The notes beneath the pieces were generated by a model. That model worked only from the letters and a program-made list of their open reading frames with translations. It ran no database searches and was not told where the DNA came from. This document shows positions 36,156 through 47,099 of a DNA stretch of 64,000 bases, in pieces. The stretch covers positions 62,001 through 126,000 of the forward strand of contig NZ_CP047024.1 of assembly GCF_009796745.1 (NCBI RefSeq), given 5' to 3'. The translations under genes and the position numbers were made by a program. The DNA is from Paraglaciecola sp. L1A13. GTDB taxonomy: Bacteria; Pseudomonadota; Gammaproteobacteria; Enterobacterales; Alteromonadaceae. Each line of letters starts with the position of its first letter. The first letter of the stretch is position 1.

Positions 36156-37202
36156 TTACCATTTCCAGTAACCGAGCTTTTTACGCATTTTCAAGCTGCG
36201 GATCACATTAAACGGCTTTTTCTTTAAGTGAGGCGAGTTGGCTAGCATGTCTTCTGTGGCGTCGAGTATACGTGCGCTCGATAGGCCATCAGTGTAGGGG
36301 TGTGTTTGGGCGGCATAGTCTTCTATTTTAGACATCAACTCTACTGGGCGAGTTAACGCATATTCTATGCTGCTTTCAATTTCAGTTGGGTCGGTTACAT
36401 TAATTAGGTGTGGCTTGGGGTGCTCGTTTTTAACTGTGACCACAGGTTTATTCAACATCAAAAACTCAACCAACATGGATGAGTTATCTCCTAACATTAA
36501 ATCTGCCTCAAGCATTAGTGGCATCGCATTATCGGTTTCAATAAAGGTTAAATTTTCATGTTGAGCTGCCTTATAGGCGTCTACTGTGCTTTGTGCCATT
36601 TTGGGATGAAAAGTGACCAACCAGCGCCACTTTTTATCTTGTGACAACCGTTTAATCGTTGGCAGCAATGCTTCCGCCTGAGACATTCTAGGGGAAAACG
36701 TTGACGAAAATAATACTACTGGACGATCGTCCGTTTTATGAGCCGCAGCAGAGTTTTTGAAAAATGGATCCATCTTACAAAAACCGGTTTCGACTACTTT
36801 AAAGTGTTGATGTTTCGCTTCCAGTTGTTTAAATGTATCTGTCATAGACGGGCCATGAGTGCAGTACAAATCAAAACAATCACGAATAATAAAAGAATAG
36901 TTTAATCCGTCTTTTACGCGCGTTTTAAAACCAATAAAGCCGTGACGAACGCAGACTTTCAGCCCGGGTATAAACGACGGAATCATATTGCCTGGAATAA
37001 ATACCGCGCAAGGTTCGTAGTCTATAACGGCCTGCACGCTAGCTAACTGTTGTTCATCGGGTTTAAAGTATTCTCGGTTAATGTTACTCCCTTCTACAAA
37101 CCATGCGACAGTATCGCCACGTTTATGAATTTCATCCTGCATGGGGCGCAGTATTTGAAAGGCATAGTTTTCTGATATGTAAAATAAATAACGTTTAGCC
37201 AT
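36156..37202 (-). CDS. CDP-glycerol glycerophosphotransferase-like protein
   Basis: This ~348-residue protein (MAKRYLFYISENYAFQILRP) has a GT-B-like double Rossmann fold, related to TagB/SpsB-type polymer phosphotransferases. HGFIGFK and VLFSSTFSPR match the donor side, and GDNSSMLVEFLMLNKPVV matches the C-terminal nucleotide-binding loop. It probably makes a phosphate-linked surface sugar. ATG 37202 is taken, since relatives begin there; an upstream ATG at 37220 has no ribosome binding site. It lies near LPS genes but on its own transcript. Confidence 0.7.
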   Translation of the reverse strand: MAKRYLFYISENYAFQILRPMQDEIHKRGDTVAWFVEGSNINREYFKPDEQQLASVQAVIDYEPCAVFIPGNMIPSFIPGLKVCVRHGFIGFKTRVKDGLNYSFIIRDCFDLYCTHGPSMTDTFKQLEAKHQHFKVVETGFCKMDPFFKNSAAAHKTDDRPVVLFSSTFSPRMSQAEALLPTIKRLSQDKKWRWLVTFHPKMAQSTVDAYKAAQHENLTFIETDNAMPLMLEADLMLGDNSSMLVEFLMLNKPVVTVKNEHPKPHLINVTDPTEIESSIEYALTRPVELMSKIEDYAAQTHPYTDGLSSARILDATEDMLANSPHLKKKPFNVIRSLKMRKKLGYWKW

Positions 37203-37304
37203 GGGTCCTCTTATGCTCATTGGATGTTGCGCGCTTTTATAAGGCGCGCAACATAGGATACGTGATTGTGATCTAATGCGGCGTAAACGAATGCCGCTTT
37301 TGAT

Positions 37305-37871
<567 letters not shown>

Positions 37872-39275
37872 TTACCAACGGTAAAATGCACTTAGTCGTT
37901 TAAATTGTTCCCCAAGACGATCTTCACCTACATCAAGATCTACGCCCCAAAAACCAAAGCGTGTGGCGAAGCTATAGCGCAAATTTAATTCTTTATACGC
38001 TTGTTGGGCGCTAGAATTAGTGTCGCTATCTGCCGCTGTGAATGTCACATCAATCACTTGATCCTGGGCGAATTTCCAGTTCATGTTCAGCGAGTGGCTG
38101 GTTTTCTGTACCTGTTCTTGTCCAAGGAACAAGTCATTAACCCAGTGACCAAGTGATTGGTCTTCATTGGTATAACCCGCAGTATAAAAGTCCGACTGAT
38201 AAAACAGTTCGTCCAAGCGAGTGAATTCATAACGCAGCGACAGGTTGTTGGTTACCATAGGGAAATACACCCCGAAAGCAAGGCCTTTGTCATTAGGCTC
38301 TTGCTCATCAAGTTCAGGGGCATGTTCGAAGGCAAGCTCACCGTAGAGTGAAACAGGCAAAGCGAAAGGTAAATTAATCTTAGTGGATATCGCTGTTTTT
38401 TGATCGCTGGCTAGGGCTTGAGGAGATAACGCTGAGGATGGGTCTTTACTGGTTGAGCTGAACAAATCCTGCAAGGCATCTCCTACACTTAGATTGTTAT
38501 TCGCACCGGCAAATTTAATTGTGCGGCTTAGGCCAATCGTCCATGCCTCAACGGGCGATACGCTCAAGTGCAGTCCCGCTAAATTAGGCTTACCGCTAAA
38601 CAGCTCCCCTCGTTGACTAATGCCAATGGTGTCATCGAGTTTTGAATAAAACAGTTCGTAGCGTATATCCCAGTCGGATATAGGGGTGGCATTACTGACC
38701 GTTATCGAAATGCTAGGTTTCGCATTGGTACTGGTTAGTAGCGCGGAATTCTGCATCGGAGAAAACCAATGTTCGCGGTAGCCTGCCTCAATTTGTGCAT
38801 ATTCATACCCAAAAGCTACGTGAGTATTGTAGAACGTAATATCTTCGCCGTTTGCATAAACGGCCCCAGCTGCCACATAAGCAAAGGGTGAAATGTAGGC
38901 TACGCCTGATGCTGAAACTTGATAACTGGAATCACGTTTTATACCACGCTGATTGGGTAGAGGAGCACTCGCGTCGTCACTTGCTGATACTGACGCACTG
39001 ACATGGGTCAGACTAAACGTGTCTTTGTATCTTGCAAGATAAGCTTCAACAGACCGGTGAAGCTCAGGAAACCGTGTTTGAATAAGCTTATTGCGACGCA
39101 TCACGTCAATTGCTTTGTACGGTCTGGTCAAGGGGGGACCTGGCGTTAACGCCATAACCTTTTCGATTTGAGATTCAACTTCAGGGGAAATTTGTAATGG
39201 CAAATAAGGTGATAAGCCTTTTGCCCATCCATGTGAGGCCACAAGTAAACAGCCGAGTATCCAATAACGAACCAT
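37872..39275 (-). CDS. Wzi-like capsule assembly outer-membrane beta-barrel
   Basis: This 467-residue exported protein has a signal peptide ending near GWAKG and a barrel-like pattern with alternating hydrophobic strands to a C-terminal aromatic residue (AFYRW). GYREHWFSPMQNSALLTSTN resembles the Wzi family, which anchors or assembles capsule at the cell surface. The N-terminal 100 residues are helical. Position near LPS and surface polysaccharide genes supports an envelope role. The family call is by partial resemblance only. Confidence 0.6.
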   Translation of the reverse strand: MVRYWILGCLLVASHGWAKGLSPYLPLQISPEVESQIEKVMALTPGPPLTRPYKAIDVMRRNKLIQTRFPELHRSVEAYLARYKDTFSLTHVSASVSASDDASAPLPNQRGIKRDSSYQVSASGVAYISPFAYVAAGAVYANGEDITFYNTHVAFGYEYAQIEAGYREHWFSPMQNSALLTSTNAKPSISITVSNATPISDWDIRYELFYSKLDDTIGISQRGELFSGKPNLAGLHLSVSPVEAWTIGLSRTIKFAGANNNLSVGDALQDLFSSTSKDPSSALSPQALASDQKTAISTKINLPFALPVSLYGELAFEHAPELDEQEPNDKGLAFGVYFPMVTNNLSLRYEFTRLDELFYQSDFYTAGYTNEDQSLGHWVNDLFLGQEQVQKTSHSLNMNWKFAQDQVIDVTFTAADSDTNSSAQQAYKELNLRYSFATRFGFWGVDLDVGEDRLGEQFKRLSAFYRW

Positions 39276-39401
39276 GTATTATTTTATTCCAAAAGAACAA
39301 GTAACAAAAAATCGAGTGTAACAATTCGCTCTTAAATTGTATTGTGCTTTGTATTGGGTATTCACCATATGAATCAGAGCGCTTGGCTGAATGTTTTTTA
39401 G

Positions 39402-40121
39402 TTAAGGGGTAATACCATAACTTGCCATCAACGTTTGCCAGTCTTGTTCATTGAAATAAAACGTTGGCTGTTTATTTTGTTCTTTATGTAATGACCGTAG
39501 CAGACGTTTTACATTTGCTTGCTTCCAGTTATTGCTGGCGTGAATGGCACACTTGTCAAAATCAATTAACCAGACCTTATTATTTTCATCGAGCATGACA
39601 TTATGAATATTCAGGTCATGGTGATACACGTTATGATCGTGGAACTGGCGAATGCAGGCACCGATAGCATGCCATATCTTATCGGGTAGAGGACCTTCAC
39701 ACAGCCGGCTAAATACGTCTTTACTATTGGCAATTCGCTTGATAATAATATCGCCGCGATACGTCAAACCTTGACGCGTAACTAGGGCTGCCACTGGTTC
39801 AGGTACGGGTAGGCCAAGGTTGAACATATCGCCTAGTAATTTGAACTCACGCCATGGGCGGGTACGCGAAATTCCACGAAACAGGTATTGGTCATCGATC
39901 AGTTTACCAATGAGCCCCCCGCGGCGATAATGTCGCAATACATATTCGTTGTCAGCGTGTTCGAAAAAATAGGTCGTGCCACGCCCAGTGGCGCTGCCGG
40001 TAAGTTGCTGCTGAGACCGCCAATATTGACTATCAAAAATAGTTAAATCAGGGGCTGCGAATATTTCAGCATCAAATATAATGGTGCTGCTGTCTTTGGT
40101 TATTTGCTGAATGTTGGGCAT
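39402..40121 (-). CDS. kdkA: 3-deoxy-D-manno-octulosonic acid (KDO) kinase
   Basis: This ~239-residue protein kinase-like fold enzyme phosphorylates KDO on lipid A-KDO in the inner leaflet, a step needed when a single KDO is present. The family signatures are GRGTTYFF, LRHYRRGGLIGK and HHDLNIHNVMLD, with IDFDKC for the Asp that binds metal. ATG 40121 is chosen since it gives the usual length; a TTG at 40223 extends it by 34 residues but has no good site. It is divergent from the glycosyltransferase at 40251. Confidence 0.85.
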   Translation of the reverse strand: MPNIQQITKDSSTIIFDAEIFAAPDLTIFDSQYWRSQQQLTGSATGRGTTYFFEHADNEYVLRHYRRGGLIGKLIDDQYLFRGISRTRPWREFKLLGDMFNLGLPVPEPVAALVTRQGLTYRGDIIIKRIANSKDVFSRLCEGPLPDKIWHAIGACIRQFHDHNVYHHDLNIHNVMLDENNKVWLIDFDKCAIHASNNWKQANVKRLLRSLHKEQNKQPTFYFNEQDWQTLMASYGITP

Positions 40122-40250
40122 GAAACACAAGGTGCGTTGCAAAATTTGGCTTAGTGTATACCTGTACCGTGTATGAATGCGAGTTTCTGCGCAAGGTGGC
40201 AAGCGATGGCTGTCAACAATCAATCATAAATTAGTGAGTATGTAATAACT

Positions 40251-41327
40251 ATGGATCACGGTGAAGCAAACGTCTCGAGAAATGAAGAAGTCGAGCTGAT
40301 TTTAGGAAACTCAAATTCCAATTTCTCTGGTGTGACCTCAACGATGTTGCAGGTTATGTCTTATCAGCGAAAGTTGATGAACTTGCGGGTTATGGGAACA
40401 CACTATTTGCCTGATGAAACTCAGGCAATGACATTTTGGCAAGTGGCAAAAATGTGCCGTAAGCCATTGAAAAATGGTAAGTATCGGATTTTTCATGCGC
40501 GACGAGTGGATGAGATGATCCAAGCGGTTGTGCTCAAATATATCTTTGGCGCAAAAATTAAAATGGTGTTTAGCTCCGCTGCCCAGCGATTTCGTTCTGG
40601 CTCTACGTTATGGCTGACCCGAAAAATGGACGCTGTTGTGGCGATAAGTAAAGCATCTGCCAAGTATTTAGCTGAGCCGCCAAATGCCATTATTCCTCAT
40701 GGCATTCAAATTGAAAATTTCGCTCCTGCTGACAACAAAGAGCAGGCTTGGCAAGCATTAGGTTACGGGGGCAAATACGGCATTGGTATTTTAGGGCGAG
40801 TGCGAAAGCAAAAGGGCGTGCACTTATTCGTGGATGCCTGCATCGAAGTATTGCCTAAATACCCAGATTACACTGCTGTGGTAGTGGGGGCGATATCATC
40901 CAGTCACCAAGAGTTTGTCGATGAGCTTAAAGCTAAAATTGCTAAAGCAGGTTTGAGTGAGCGTATTGTATTTACTGGAGAATTACCGTTTGCACGCATA
41001 CCACCTATTTTTAGCGCCTTGTCCATGGTATCTGCGTTAAGTGATAATGAAGGTTTTGGGCTAACGGTACTTGAAGCGATGAGTTGCAGTGCAGCGGTCT
41101 TGGCGACTCAGGCGGGGGCTTGGGAAGAAATAATTCGTGAAGACATAGATGGCCATGTAGTGCCTGTTAATGACTTGCCGGCAGTCACGGCAAAAATGGA
41201 TTCTCTACTATCAGACCCCAAAGTGTTACATGAAAAAGGTCTAGCTGGCCGTGCTAGAGTATTAGAGCATTATACCGTTGAGCGTGAAGCAAAAGCCTTG
41301 GTCGATTTATTCAAAAGTTTGCAATAA
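40251..41327 (+). CDS. Family 4 glycosyltransferase, LPS core type
   Basis: This 358-residue GT-B enzyme is likely to transfer mannose or a similar sugar to the LPS core. The C-terminal donor domain has GILGRVRKQKGVHLFVDA and the retaining EX7E motif, seen as EGFGLTVLEAMSCSAAV. The acceptor domain includes AISKASAKYL and IIPHGIQIENF. It lies between the KDO kinase and the KDO transferase, which supports an inner-core job. Confidence 0.85.
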   Translation: MDHGEANVSRNEEVELILGNSNSNFSGVTSTMLQVMSYQRKLMNLRVMGTHYLPDETQAMTFWQVAKMCRKPLKNGKYRIFHARRVDEMIQAVVLKYIFGAKIKMVFSSAAQRFRSGSTLWLTRKMDAVVAISKASAKYLAEPPNAIIPHGIQIENFAPADNKEQAWQALGYGGKYGIGILGRVRKQKGVHLFVDACIEVLPKYPDYTAVVVGAISSSHQEFVDELKAKIAKAGLSERIVFTGELPFARIPPIFSALSMVSALSDNEGFGLTVLEAMSCSAAVLATQAGAWEEIIREDIDGHVVPVNDLPAVTAKMDSLLSDPKVLHEKGLAGRARVLEHYTVEREAKALVDLFKSLQ

Positions 41328-41343
41328 CAATATGCGTATTGGC

Positions 41344-42654
41344 TTAGGAAAATCCTAAGGCTTTTAATGTGGCGTTAACCGCGCCACTGTTTTCTTGTAA
41401 TACACGTTTTCCTGCTTGTCCCGCATGTTTACGTGCACTTTCATCGGTTAGCCACGCCGTTACCAGCTGATAAATTTGCTCAGCATTATTGACCTCGAAC
41501 AGTGCGCCTTTTTCCGCTAAAACCTGACATATCGCAGGATTATTGTAGCGATGGGGGCCCATTAAAATGGGGACTTCATAGGCGGCAGGCTCTAATGCAT
41601 TATGCCCACCCCGATCGGCGATACTGCCACCCACGAAAGCGATAATGGCTAAGGCATATAAGGCTTGTAGTTTGCCCATTTCATCGACTAGCAATACCTG
41701 TGCTTTGTCAGGATCCCCCCCATTCTGGCTGCCATCAGACGAGCGTATACAGTTCAGCCCACTTGCTTGGCAAATCTGATACACATCATTAAAGCGCTGT
41801 GGATGGCGGGGTACAATCACTAGCAATACATTGGGGTGTTGGTCGAGTACTCGCTGGTGGGCGACGAGTAGCACTTTTTCTTCAGGAGCATGAGTACTGC
41901 CCGCAACAATGATGGGGCGCTTGGAAATACCAAAAGCATTGGCGAAATCTTCCGCTTGATGATGGGCCTCAGGCCGAGCAGGCTGCTCAAATTTAATATT
42001 ATTGGTCAGCACCAAGGTATTGGTTGGCGCACCTAACATTTGATAATTACTAAAATCTCGCTCGCCTTGGGCGCAGATTTTACTCAATTTATGCAGCATA
42101 GGCACAAAGAGTGCTGATATTTTTCCATAGGTACGCGCTGAGCGATCTGTCATGCGTGCATTAATCACCGATACAGGAATATCTCGGCGCCAACATTGGT
42201 GAATCATATTGGGCCAAAGCTCTACTTCTGTGATGATGACCTGAGATGGGGCGGCGCGCTTGAGGAGGCGGCGCATCATCCAGCCAGTATCGATCGGCAA
42301 ATAACAGTGGGTAATAGTATCTTTGAATAAATCGTTAGCTTGTTTGGCGCCAGTAACAGTCGTAGTGGTCAATGTTATAGGGATGTTTGGGTGTGTTTTG
42401 CGAATTGCGCTGATGACGTTGGCTGCGGCGACTACTTCTCCCACCGAGACACAATGGATCAACAAGCCGCCGGGTACTGCTGTGCTCAAATTGAATCCAA
42501 AGCGTTGAATGCGAGTTTTTGAATTGGCTAATTTTTTAGTCAAAAATTGGTAACAAAAATGCAAAAACAAAAAAGGTAACAAAATCCACAGCACTAGAGT
42601 ATAACCCCATAGACTGAAGCGCTCTTTTCGTTTTGAGGATAAGGTGATGTTCAT
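41344..42654 (-). CDS. waaA: 3-deoxy-D-manno-octulosonic acid transferase
   Basis: This 436-residue enzyme (also called KdtA) moves KDO from CMP-KDO to lipid IVA. An N-terminal membrane span (LWGYTLVLWILLPFLFLHF) is followed by GLLIHCVSVGEVVAA, and later GSIADRGGHNALEPAAYEV is the conserved GT30 donor-site motif. It begins at ATG 42654; a TTG 24 bases upstream is also open. The KDO kinase nearby suggests the cell makes a phosphorylated mono-KDO core. Confidence 0.93.
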   Translation of the reverse strand: MNITLSSKRKERFSLWGYTLVLWILLPFLFLHFCYQFLTKKLANSKTRIQRFGFNLSTAVPGGLLIHCVSVGEVVAAANVISAIRKTHPNIPITLTTTTVTGAKQANDLFKDTITHCYLPIDTGWMMRRLLKRAAPSQVIITEVELWPNMIHQCWRRDIPVSVINARMTDRSARTYGKISALFVPMLHKLSKICAQGERDFSNYQMLGAPTNTLVLTNNIKFEQPARPEAHHQAEDFANAFGISKRPIIVAGSTHAPEEKVLLVAHQRVLDQHPNVLLVIVPRHPQRFNDVYQICQASGLNCIRSSDGSQNGGDPDKAQVLLVDEMGKLQALYALAIIAFVGGSIADRGGHNALEPAAYEVPILMGPHRYNNPAICQVLAEKGALFEVNNAEQIYQLVTAWLTDESARKHAGQAGKRVLQENSGAVNATLKALGFS

Positions 42655-42883
42655 TATATCGCCAGCAAATAGGTTCAATTGGCATTTTAACAGTATTCTA
42701 ATAGTTTTAGACTAAGCTTGTGAGCAATAGTTATCTGTTAAATCTTTTAAATAGGATAAAAAATTTCCTGTAATAAATCACCATAACAAGTAATACTCAC
42801 CTTATAACTTACTAAGAATCAAAGGAGTTATACTCCCTGTTGCTTTTTATCGCACGGAAACGGTATTGGATTAGGAGTCATTT

Positions 42884-43336
42884 TTGCAAAATATCCATCA
42901 CATAGGGTTTCGATTCGCACTCGCTTTATTGATGTTGTTTTGCGCCAATACTACCTACGCTGAACAACCAAAATTACAGGTGATTGCCAATAGTAGTGTC
43001 AATGTAACCTCATTGACTGAAAGCCGCGTGCGCTGGATTTTTTCAATGCGCCAAACTACCTGGGAGGATGGCTCTGCAATAAAAGTGTATGTGCTAAATA
43101 AACAAGATCCTGCCCATCAATTTTTTTGTAAAAACGTTCTGGGTATGTTCCCTTACCAACTTGAGCGTACGTGGAATAAATTAGCTTATTCTGGTTTGGG
43201 AGAAAAACCTATTTTGGTGAGTGATAGCCAAGAAATGATCGAGATGATTAGTCAACAACCAGGCGCCATTGGTTATATTCTATCGAACACATTACCGCCA
43301 AGCACACACGCTGTACGTATTCTCAAGGAGGGGTAA
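42884..43336 (+). CDS. Small exported phosphate-binding (PBP-like) protein
   Basis: This 150-residue exported protein has a signal peptide ending near TTYAEQ and a short PstS-like periplasmic binding domain. VRWIFSMRQTTWEDGSAIKV and PGAIGYILSNT are the typical fragments. The start is TTG 42884 with AGGAG upstream. It is the first of a three-gene unit with an outer-membrane barrel and a GGDEF-EAL enzyme, so it could be a ligand sensor for that unit. Single-domain forms of this fold are common in such operons. Confidence 0.72.
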   Translation: MQNIHHIGFRFALALLMLFCANTTYAEQPKLQVIANSSVNVTSLTESRVRWIFSMRQTTWEDGSAIKVYVLNKQDPAHQFFCKNVLGMFPYQLERTWNKLAYSGLGEKPILVSDSQEMIEMISQQPGAIGYILSNTLPPSTHAVRILKEG

Positions 43337-43337
43337 G

Positions 43338-44519
43338 GTGATCAAATCAAGCATACTTTTTTCGTTTCTCATTTTCTCGCTTACTCACCCTAGTGTGAGT
43401 TCGGCTGGTGACGTTGTATGGCACGGCTTTGGTGCGCAAGGCATTATCCAGTCCAGCGACAGCAATTATATTAATGACAGCGGTGATGTATCGTTACGCT
43501 TAACTGAAGTGGGGCTTAATGCATCTTATCGTATTAATCAAAAGCTAAGAGTGTCAGCTCAGGGTATCTATATCAATGGTGGTAATCGGTTTGGTGAAGG
43601 ATTGCGAATAGACTATTTATTTCTAGATTATCAGCTGCTTAACTCCAACAGTTGGAATATTAACGCGCATCTAGGACGTTATAAAAATTACCATTGGTTA
43701 TATTCCGCAACACGCGATGTACCACACACCATGCCCTCTATTGTTTTGCCTCAGTCGTCATATTTTGATGCATTTCGCGATGTGTCTTTAGGCAGCGATG
43801 GTCTTTCCTTAACTGCGCAACACTTGAATTCACTTGGCGAATGGGACGTACGATTGAGCCACGGCAGCTCACGTGTTAAGGATGAGCAAACTGAAAATTT
43901 AATGTCTAAACTGGCTACTGGTGATCTTGAACATGATTTTGATACGCAGTTTAGCGTGTCTTTTAGCCCTCTTAGCAGTGGCTTATCATTGGGCATGAGT
44001 CTGCTAAAAACTAAATTTAGTTACCATTCGAGTGATAATGATGTTTTCACCGATGGGAGTGCTCGTTTAAGCAGGATCATGTTGAGTCTTTCCTATAGCG
44101 CTGAATATTGGGATATCAATGCGGAAGCGATGCATGAAGAAAGCAAATTCAAAGGTTTATTTCCTGAAGGTAGAGACGAAAATGGGATATCCGAAGGCTT
44201 GTATATTCAGGGGCGATATTTTATTCACCCTGATGTGACGTTATTGGTAAGGTTCGATACGTTTGATGCCAATAGGGATGACCGAAATGGAATCAAATAT
44301 CAGCAGAACAGCGGCGGTACTATTCCGAATTATTTTGCCTATCGAGATCAGTTAACACTTGGTGCGTCATGGGATTTTTCAACAAATTGGCGAGTTCGGG
44401 CCGAATATCACAAAATTGATGGGCGCGCTCGTTTAGCGCCGGTTTTTATTCCTGATACTGTGACCAATGATTCCCAGTATTGGGATATATGGGCGCTGCA
44501 AATTATTTATTGGTTTTAA
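43338..44519 (+). CDS. Outer-membrane beta-barrel (porin-like) protein
   Basis: This 393-residue exported protein starts at GTG 43338, with AAGGAG seven bases upstream, and has a signal peptide ending near SSAGD. The rest alternates polar and hydrophobic residues in barrel strands, and the C-terminus is the aromatic IIYWF typical of outer-membrane insertion. It starts one base after the previous stop, so it is coupled to the PBP-like gene. The specificity is unknown. Confidence 0.75.
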   Translation: MIKSSILFSFLIFSLTHPSVSSAGDVVWHGFGAQGIIQSSDSNYINDSGDVSLRLTEVGLNASYRINQKLRVSAQGIYINGGNRFGEGLRIDYLFLDYQLLNSNSWNINAHLGRYKNYHWLYSATRDVPHTMPSIVLPQSSYFDAFRDVSLGSDGLSLTAQHLNSLGEWDVRLSHGSSRVKDEQTENLMSKLATGDLEHDFDTQFSVSFSPLSSGLSLGMSLLKTKFSYHSSDNDVFTDGSARLSRIMLSLSYSAEYWDINAEAMHEESKFKGLFPEGRDENGISEGLYIQGRYFIHPDVTLLVRFDTFDANRDDRNGIKYQQNSGGTIPNYFAYRDQLTLGASWDFSTNWRVRAEYHKIDGRARLAPVFIPDTVTNDSQYWDIWALQIIYWF

Positions 44520-44521
44520 GC

Positions 44522-46969
44522 ATGCAAATTTTTATCAGCCTTCCATGGAAAATCATGAGCCTGTTGATCGGTTTTTTACTGATCGCCAGCAGTTTATTGA
44601 CTATCGTTTGGATTGATAAAAACGATCAAGATTACCTCCGTCAGCATCAAGCTTTACACGACAGAGATTTAAATCAAATGCATTTAATCAGAGAAATGCT
44701 AAGCAATCGCTTGGAGCTCTGGTTTGAGTCATTTATTCATTTGCAACAAGGGATAACTGATAATCCAGATGCAACGAGAGACTTTATTAGCGAAGAGTTT
44801 GATTATCTGCAGCTAAATTGGCAGATTAACAATCTATGGTTATTTGATAGCGAACAGCGGGTGATTTATGCAAATCATCAATACATACCTGATTATGTAA
44901 AAGATGGTGTAGCACAAACGCTAAAAAACCAGTCTTCCGTGTCACAAATTCGTTGTGTACAGTCCTGTTTTCAGTTGATTAGCATGCCGATTTTATCAGC
45001 GAATGGCGATTTATTGGTGTTAACCGCCAGTGCGTCTTTACTGGAAATGATGGCGGCATTGAATCGCTCCACATCGGCTGAGCTTGCATTGGTTGTCACG
45101 CCATCGGGAATAAAGGGGGCGCCACTTCGTGATGCACAGATACAAGCCCCTATTTCTTACATAAAACGTCAGAACCTCGATGCTTTACTTAAGCTTATTC
45201 CTCAAGATATCACCCTCGATATGGTGCTAGACAAGGGATACCGGCTGGTTATGAACGAACAAGCCTACTTAATAAATTTATTACCTGTTGATAACGATGT
45301 TGCCGATACGGCTTATCTACTTGCAGTACATGACATTAGTGAAGAGTGGGCAAGGCACGACAGTTATCAGCTTGGTGTCATTACCATCTCGGCTATTGTT
45401 GTAGCCTTATGTGCGCTGACATTTTTTTTGATGGCTGAGCGCTTACGCAGGCGTTTGTTGATTCTAGCAAAACGTCTGCCACTGTTAGCACAAAAGAAGT
45501 ATGACGAATTCAATGACATGAAATTCAAGCATAGCCTAATGTTTCTGGATGAAATCGATGAAGTTCAGCGTTCAACGAATCTGCTCGGAGAACAATTGGA
45601 GTCCATGGACGGCAAGATTGAGCAAAACACCAGAGAGCTGGAAAATATCGCCATGTATGACCGGCTCACAGGGTTACCTAATCGTAATATGTTGAACTTT
45701 ATACTGCGCAAAAAAATAGCGGCTTTAGCGCGCACACCTAAACCATTAGTCGTTATATTGCTAGATTTTGATAACTTTAGAAAAATTAATGATAGTTATG
45801 GGCATGGTGTAGGTGACGAATTCTTGATGGTTGCAGCACAACGCTTGCGAAGCAGTTTGCGAGAATCTGATGTTATTAGCCGCTTTGGTGGGGATGAGTT
45901 TGTTATTGTGCTTCAGGAAATGGATGACGTCAGTAACGCCATCACGCTTGCTGAGAAGTTGGTCATTAAATTTCGTGAACCGGTTGAAATCGGTGCTCAA
46001 CGTTTTTATACCTCCATAAGTTTAGGGATCACTACCTGTGAAGGACAAAACTTGACAGTAGATGACTTAGTGCGTCAAGCGGACATAGCGATGTATGCTG
46101 CGAAAGATGCTGGTGGCGATCGCTATAGTATGTTTAACGAAGGTATGAGCACGAAAGTTATGCGCCGTATTGAGATTGAGCACGACGTAAGAGATGCCTT
46201 ATTAGATGGACAGTTCAAGTTTGCCCTTCAAGCACAAATAGAAATCAGTACGGGTAAGTTAATTGGTTTTGAAGCGCTTGTTCGTTGGCTGCATCCGAAA
46301 AATGGCTATATTATGCCTGACGAATTTATACCTATCATGGAAAACTCGGAGAGCATGATAACCCTTGGTTATTGGGGCATAAAACGTGCTTTTACGATAT
46401 TGGCGCATCTTGAAAGCCTTGGATTTCGTGGTTATCGCGTTGCGGTTAATCTATCGGCAAGTCAGTTTTTAGATCCCAACCTAATTAACTTTATGCGCGA
46501 GCAATTAGCGCAGAGCGAACAAGGGGCAGAACAGGTTGAGTTAGAGCTAACTGAGCGCACAGTTGTGGCAGACATAGAGCAAACGCTGCGTAAAATGCAC
46601 GAATTAAAAGAATTAGGTTTTAGTTTTTCCATTGATGATTTCGGTACTGGATACTCATCACTAGCATATTTGTCGCAGTTACCGGTGGATATCATCAAAA
46701 TTGATCGTAGCTTTATTGCCGGTATGAGTGGTAATAGTGCTGATAAACAGATCGTGAAGTCCACAGTGGCTATGGTGCGTAAGTTAGGTATGAAAGTGGT
46801 TGCTGAAGGTGTCGAAACCGCTGAGCAACTCAATATGCTTAAAGAAATGCGTTGTGATGTGGCCCAAGGCTATTATATTTCTAAGCCTATATTTGAAGAT
46901 GATCTCTATCAAGCATTGCCTACGAAACTCGACGACGGTGTGTGGAATAAGCTCGACCTGCAGTTTTAG
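44522..46969 (+). CDS. Membrane-bound GGDEF-EAL c-di-GMP enzyme
   Basis: This 815-residue inner-membrane protein has spans near residues 8-28 and ~285-305 around a periplasmic sensor, then a linker, GGDEF and EAL domains. The cyclase signature FGGDEFVIVL is intact and so is the phosphodiesterase set: FEALVRWLHP, ELTERTV, IDDFGTGYSSLAYL and AEGVETAEQ. Both activities are thus possible, with one likely dominant. The start ATG 44522 lies two bases after the barrel stop. Ligand seen by the PBP-like partner may be relayed here; that is inference. Confidence 0.88.
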   Translation: MQIFISLPWKIMSLLIGFLLIASSLLTIVWIDKNDQDYLRQHQALHDRDLNQMHLIREMLSNRLELWFESFIHLQQGITDNPDATRDFISEEFDYLQLNWQINNLWLFDSEQRVIYANHQYIPDYVKDGVAQTLKNQSSVSQIRCVQSCFQLISMPILSANGDLLVLTASASLLEMMAALNRSTSAELALVVTPSGIKGAPLRDAQIQAPISYIKRQNLDALLKLIPQDITLDMVLDKGYRLVMNEQAYLINLLPVDNDVADTAYLLAVHDISEEWARHDSYQLGVITISAIVVALCALTFFLMAERLRRRLLILAKRLPLLAQKKYDEFNDMKFKHSLMFLDEIDEVQRSTNLLGEQLESMDGKIEQNTRELENIAMYDRLTGLPNRNMLNFILRKKIAALARTPKPLVVILLDFDNFRKINDSYGHGVGDEFLMVAAQRLRSSLRESDVISRFGGDEFVIVLQEMDDVSNAITLAEKLVIKFREPVEIGAQRFYTSISLGITTCEGQNLTVDDLVRQADIAMYAAKDAGGDRYSMFNEGMSTKVMRRIEIEHDVRDALLDGQFKFALQAQIEISTGKLIGFEALVRWLHPKNGYIMPDEFIPIMENSESMITLGYWGIKRAFTILAHLESLGFRGYRVAVNLSASQFLDPNLINFMREQLAQSEQGAEQVELELTERTVVADIEQTLRKMHELKELGFSFSIDDFGTGYSSLAYLSQLPVDIIKIDRSFIAGMSGNSADKQIVKSTVAMVRKLGMKVVAEGVETAEQLNMLKEMRCDVAQGYYISKPIFEDDLYQALPTKLDDGVWNKLDLQF

Positions 46970-47099
46970 TTTTCAGTTGTTGTAAAAAATCTATGACGTT
47001 CCCTTTGTTCATTGAGCATACCAATTGCACCAATTATTCGCATGCACAGGGGGTTATCCTTTATTATCCCGCCATATTAATTTTCCAAGAGGTCAGCTC

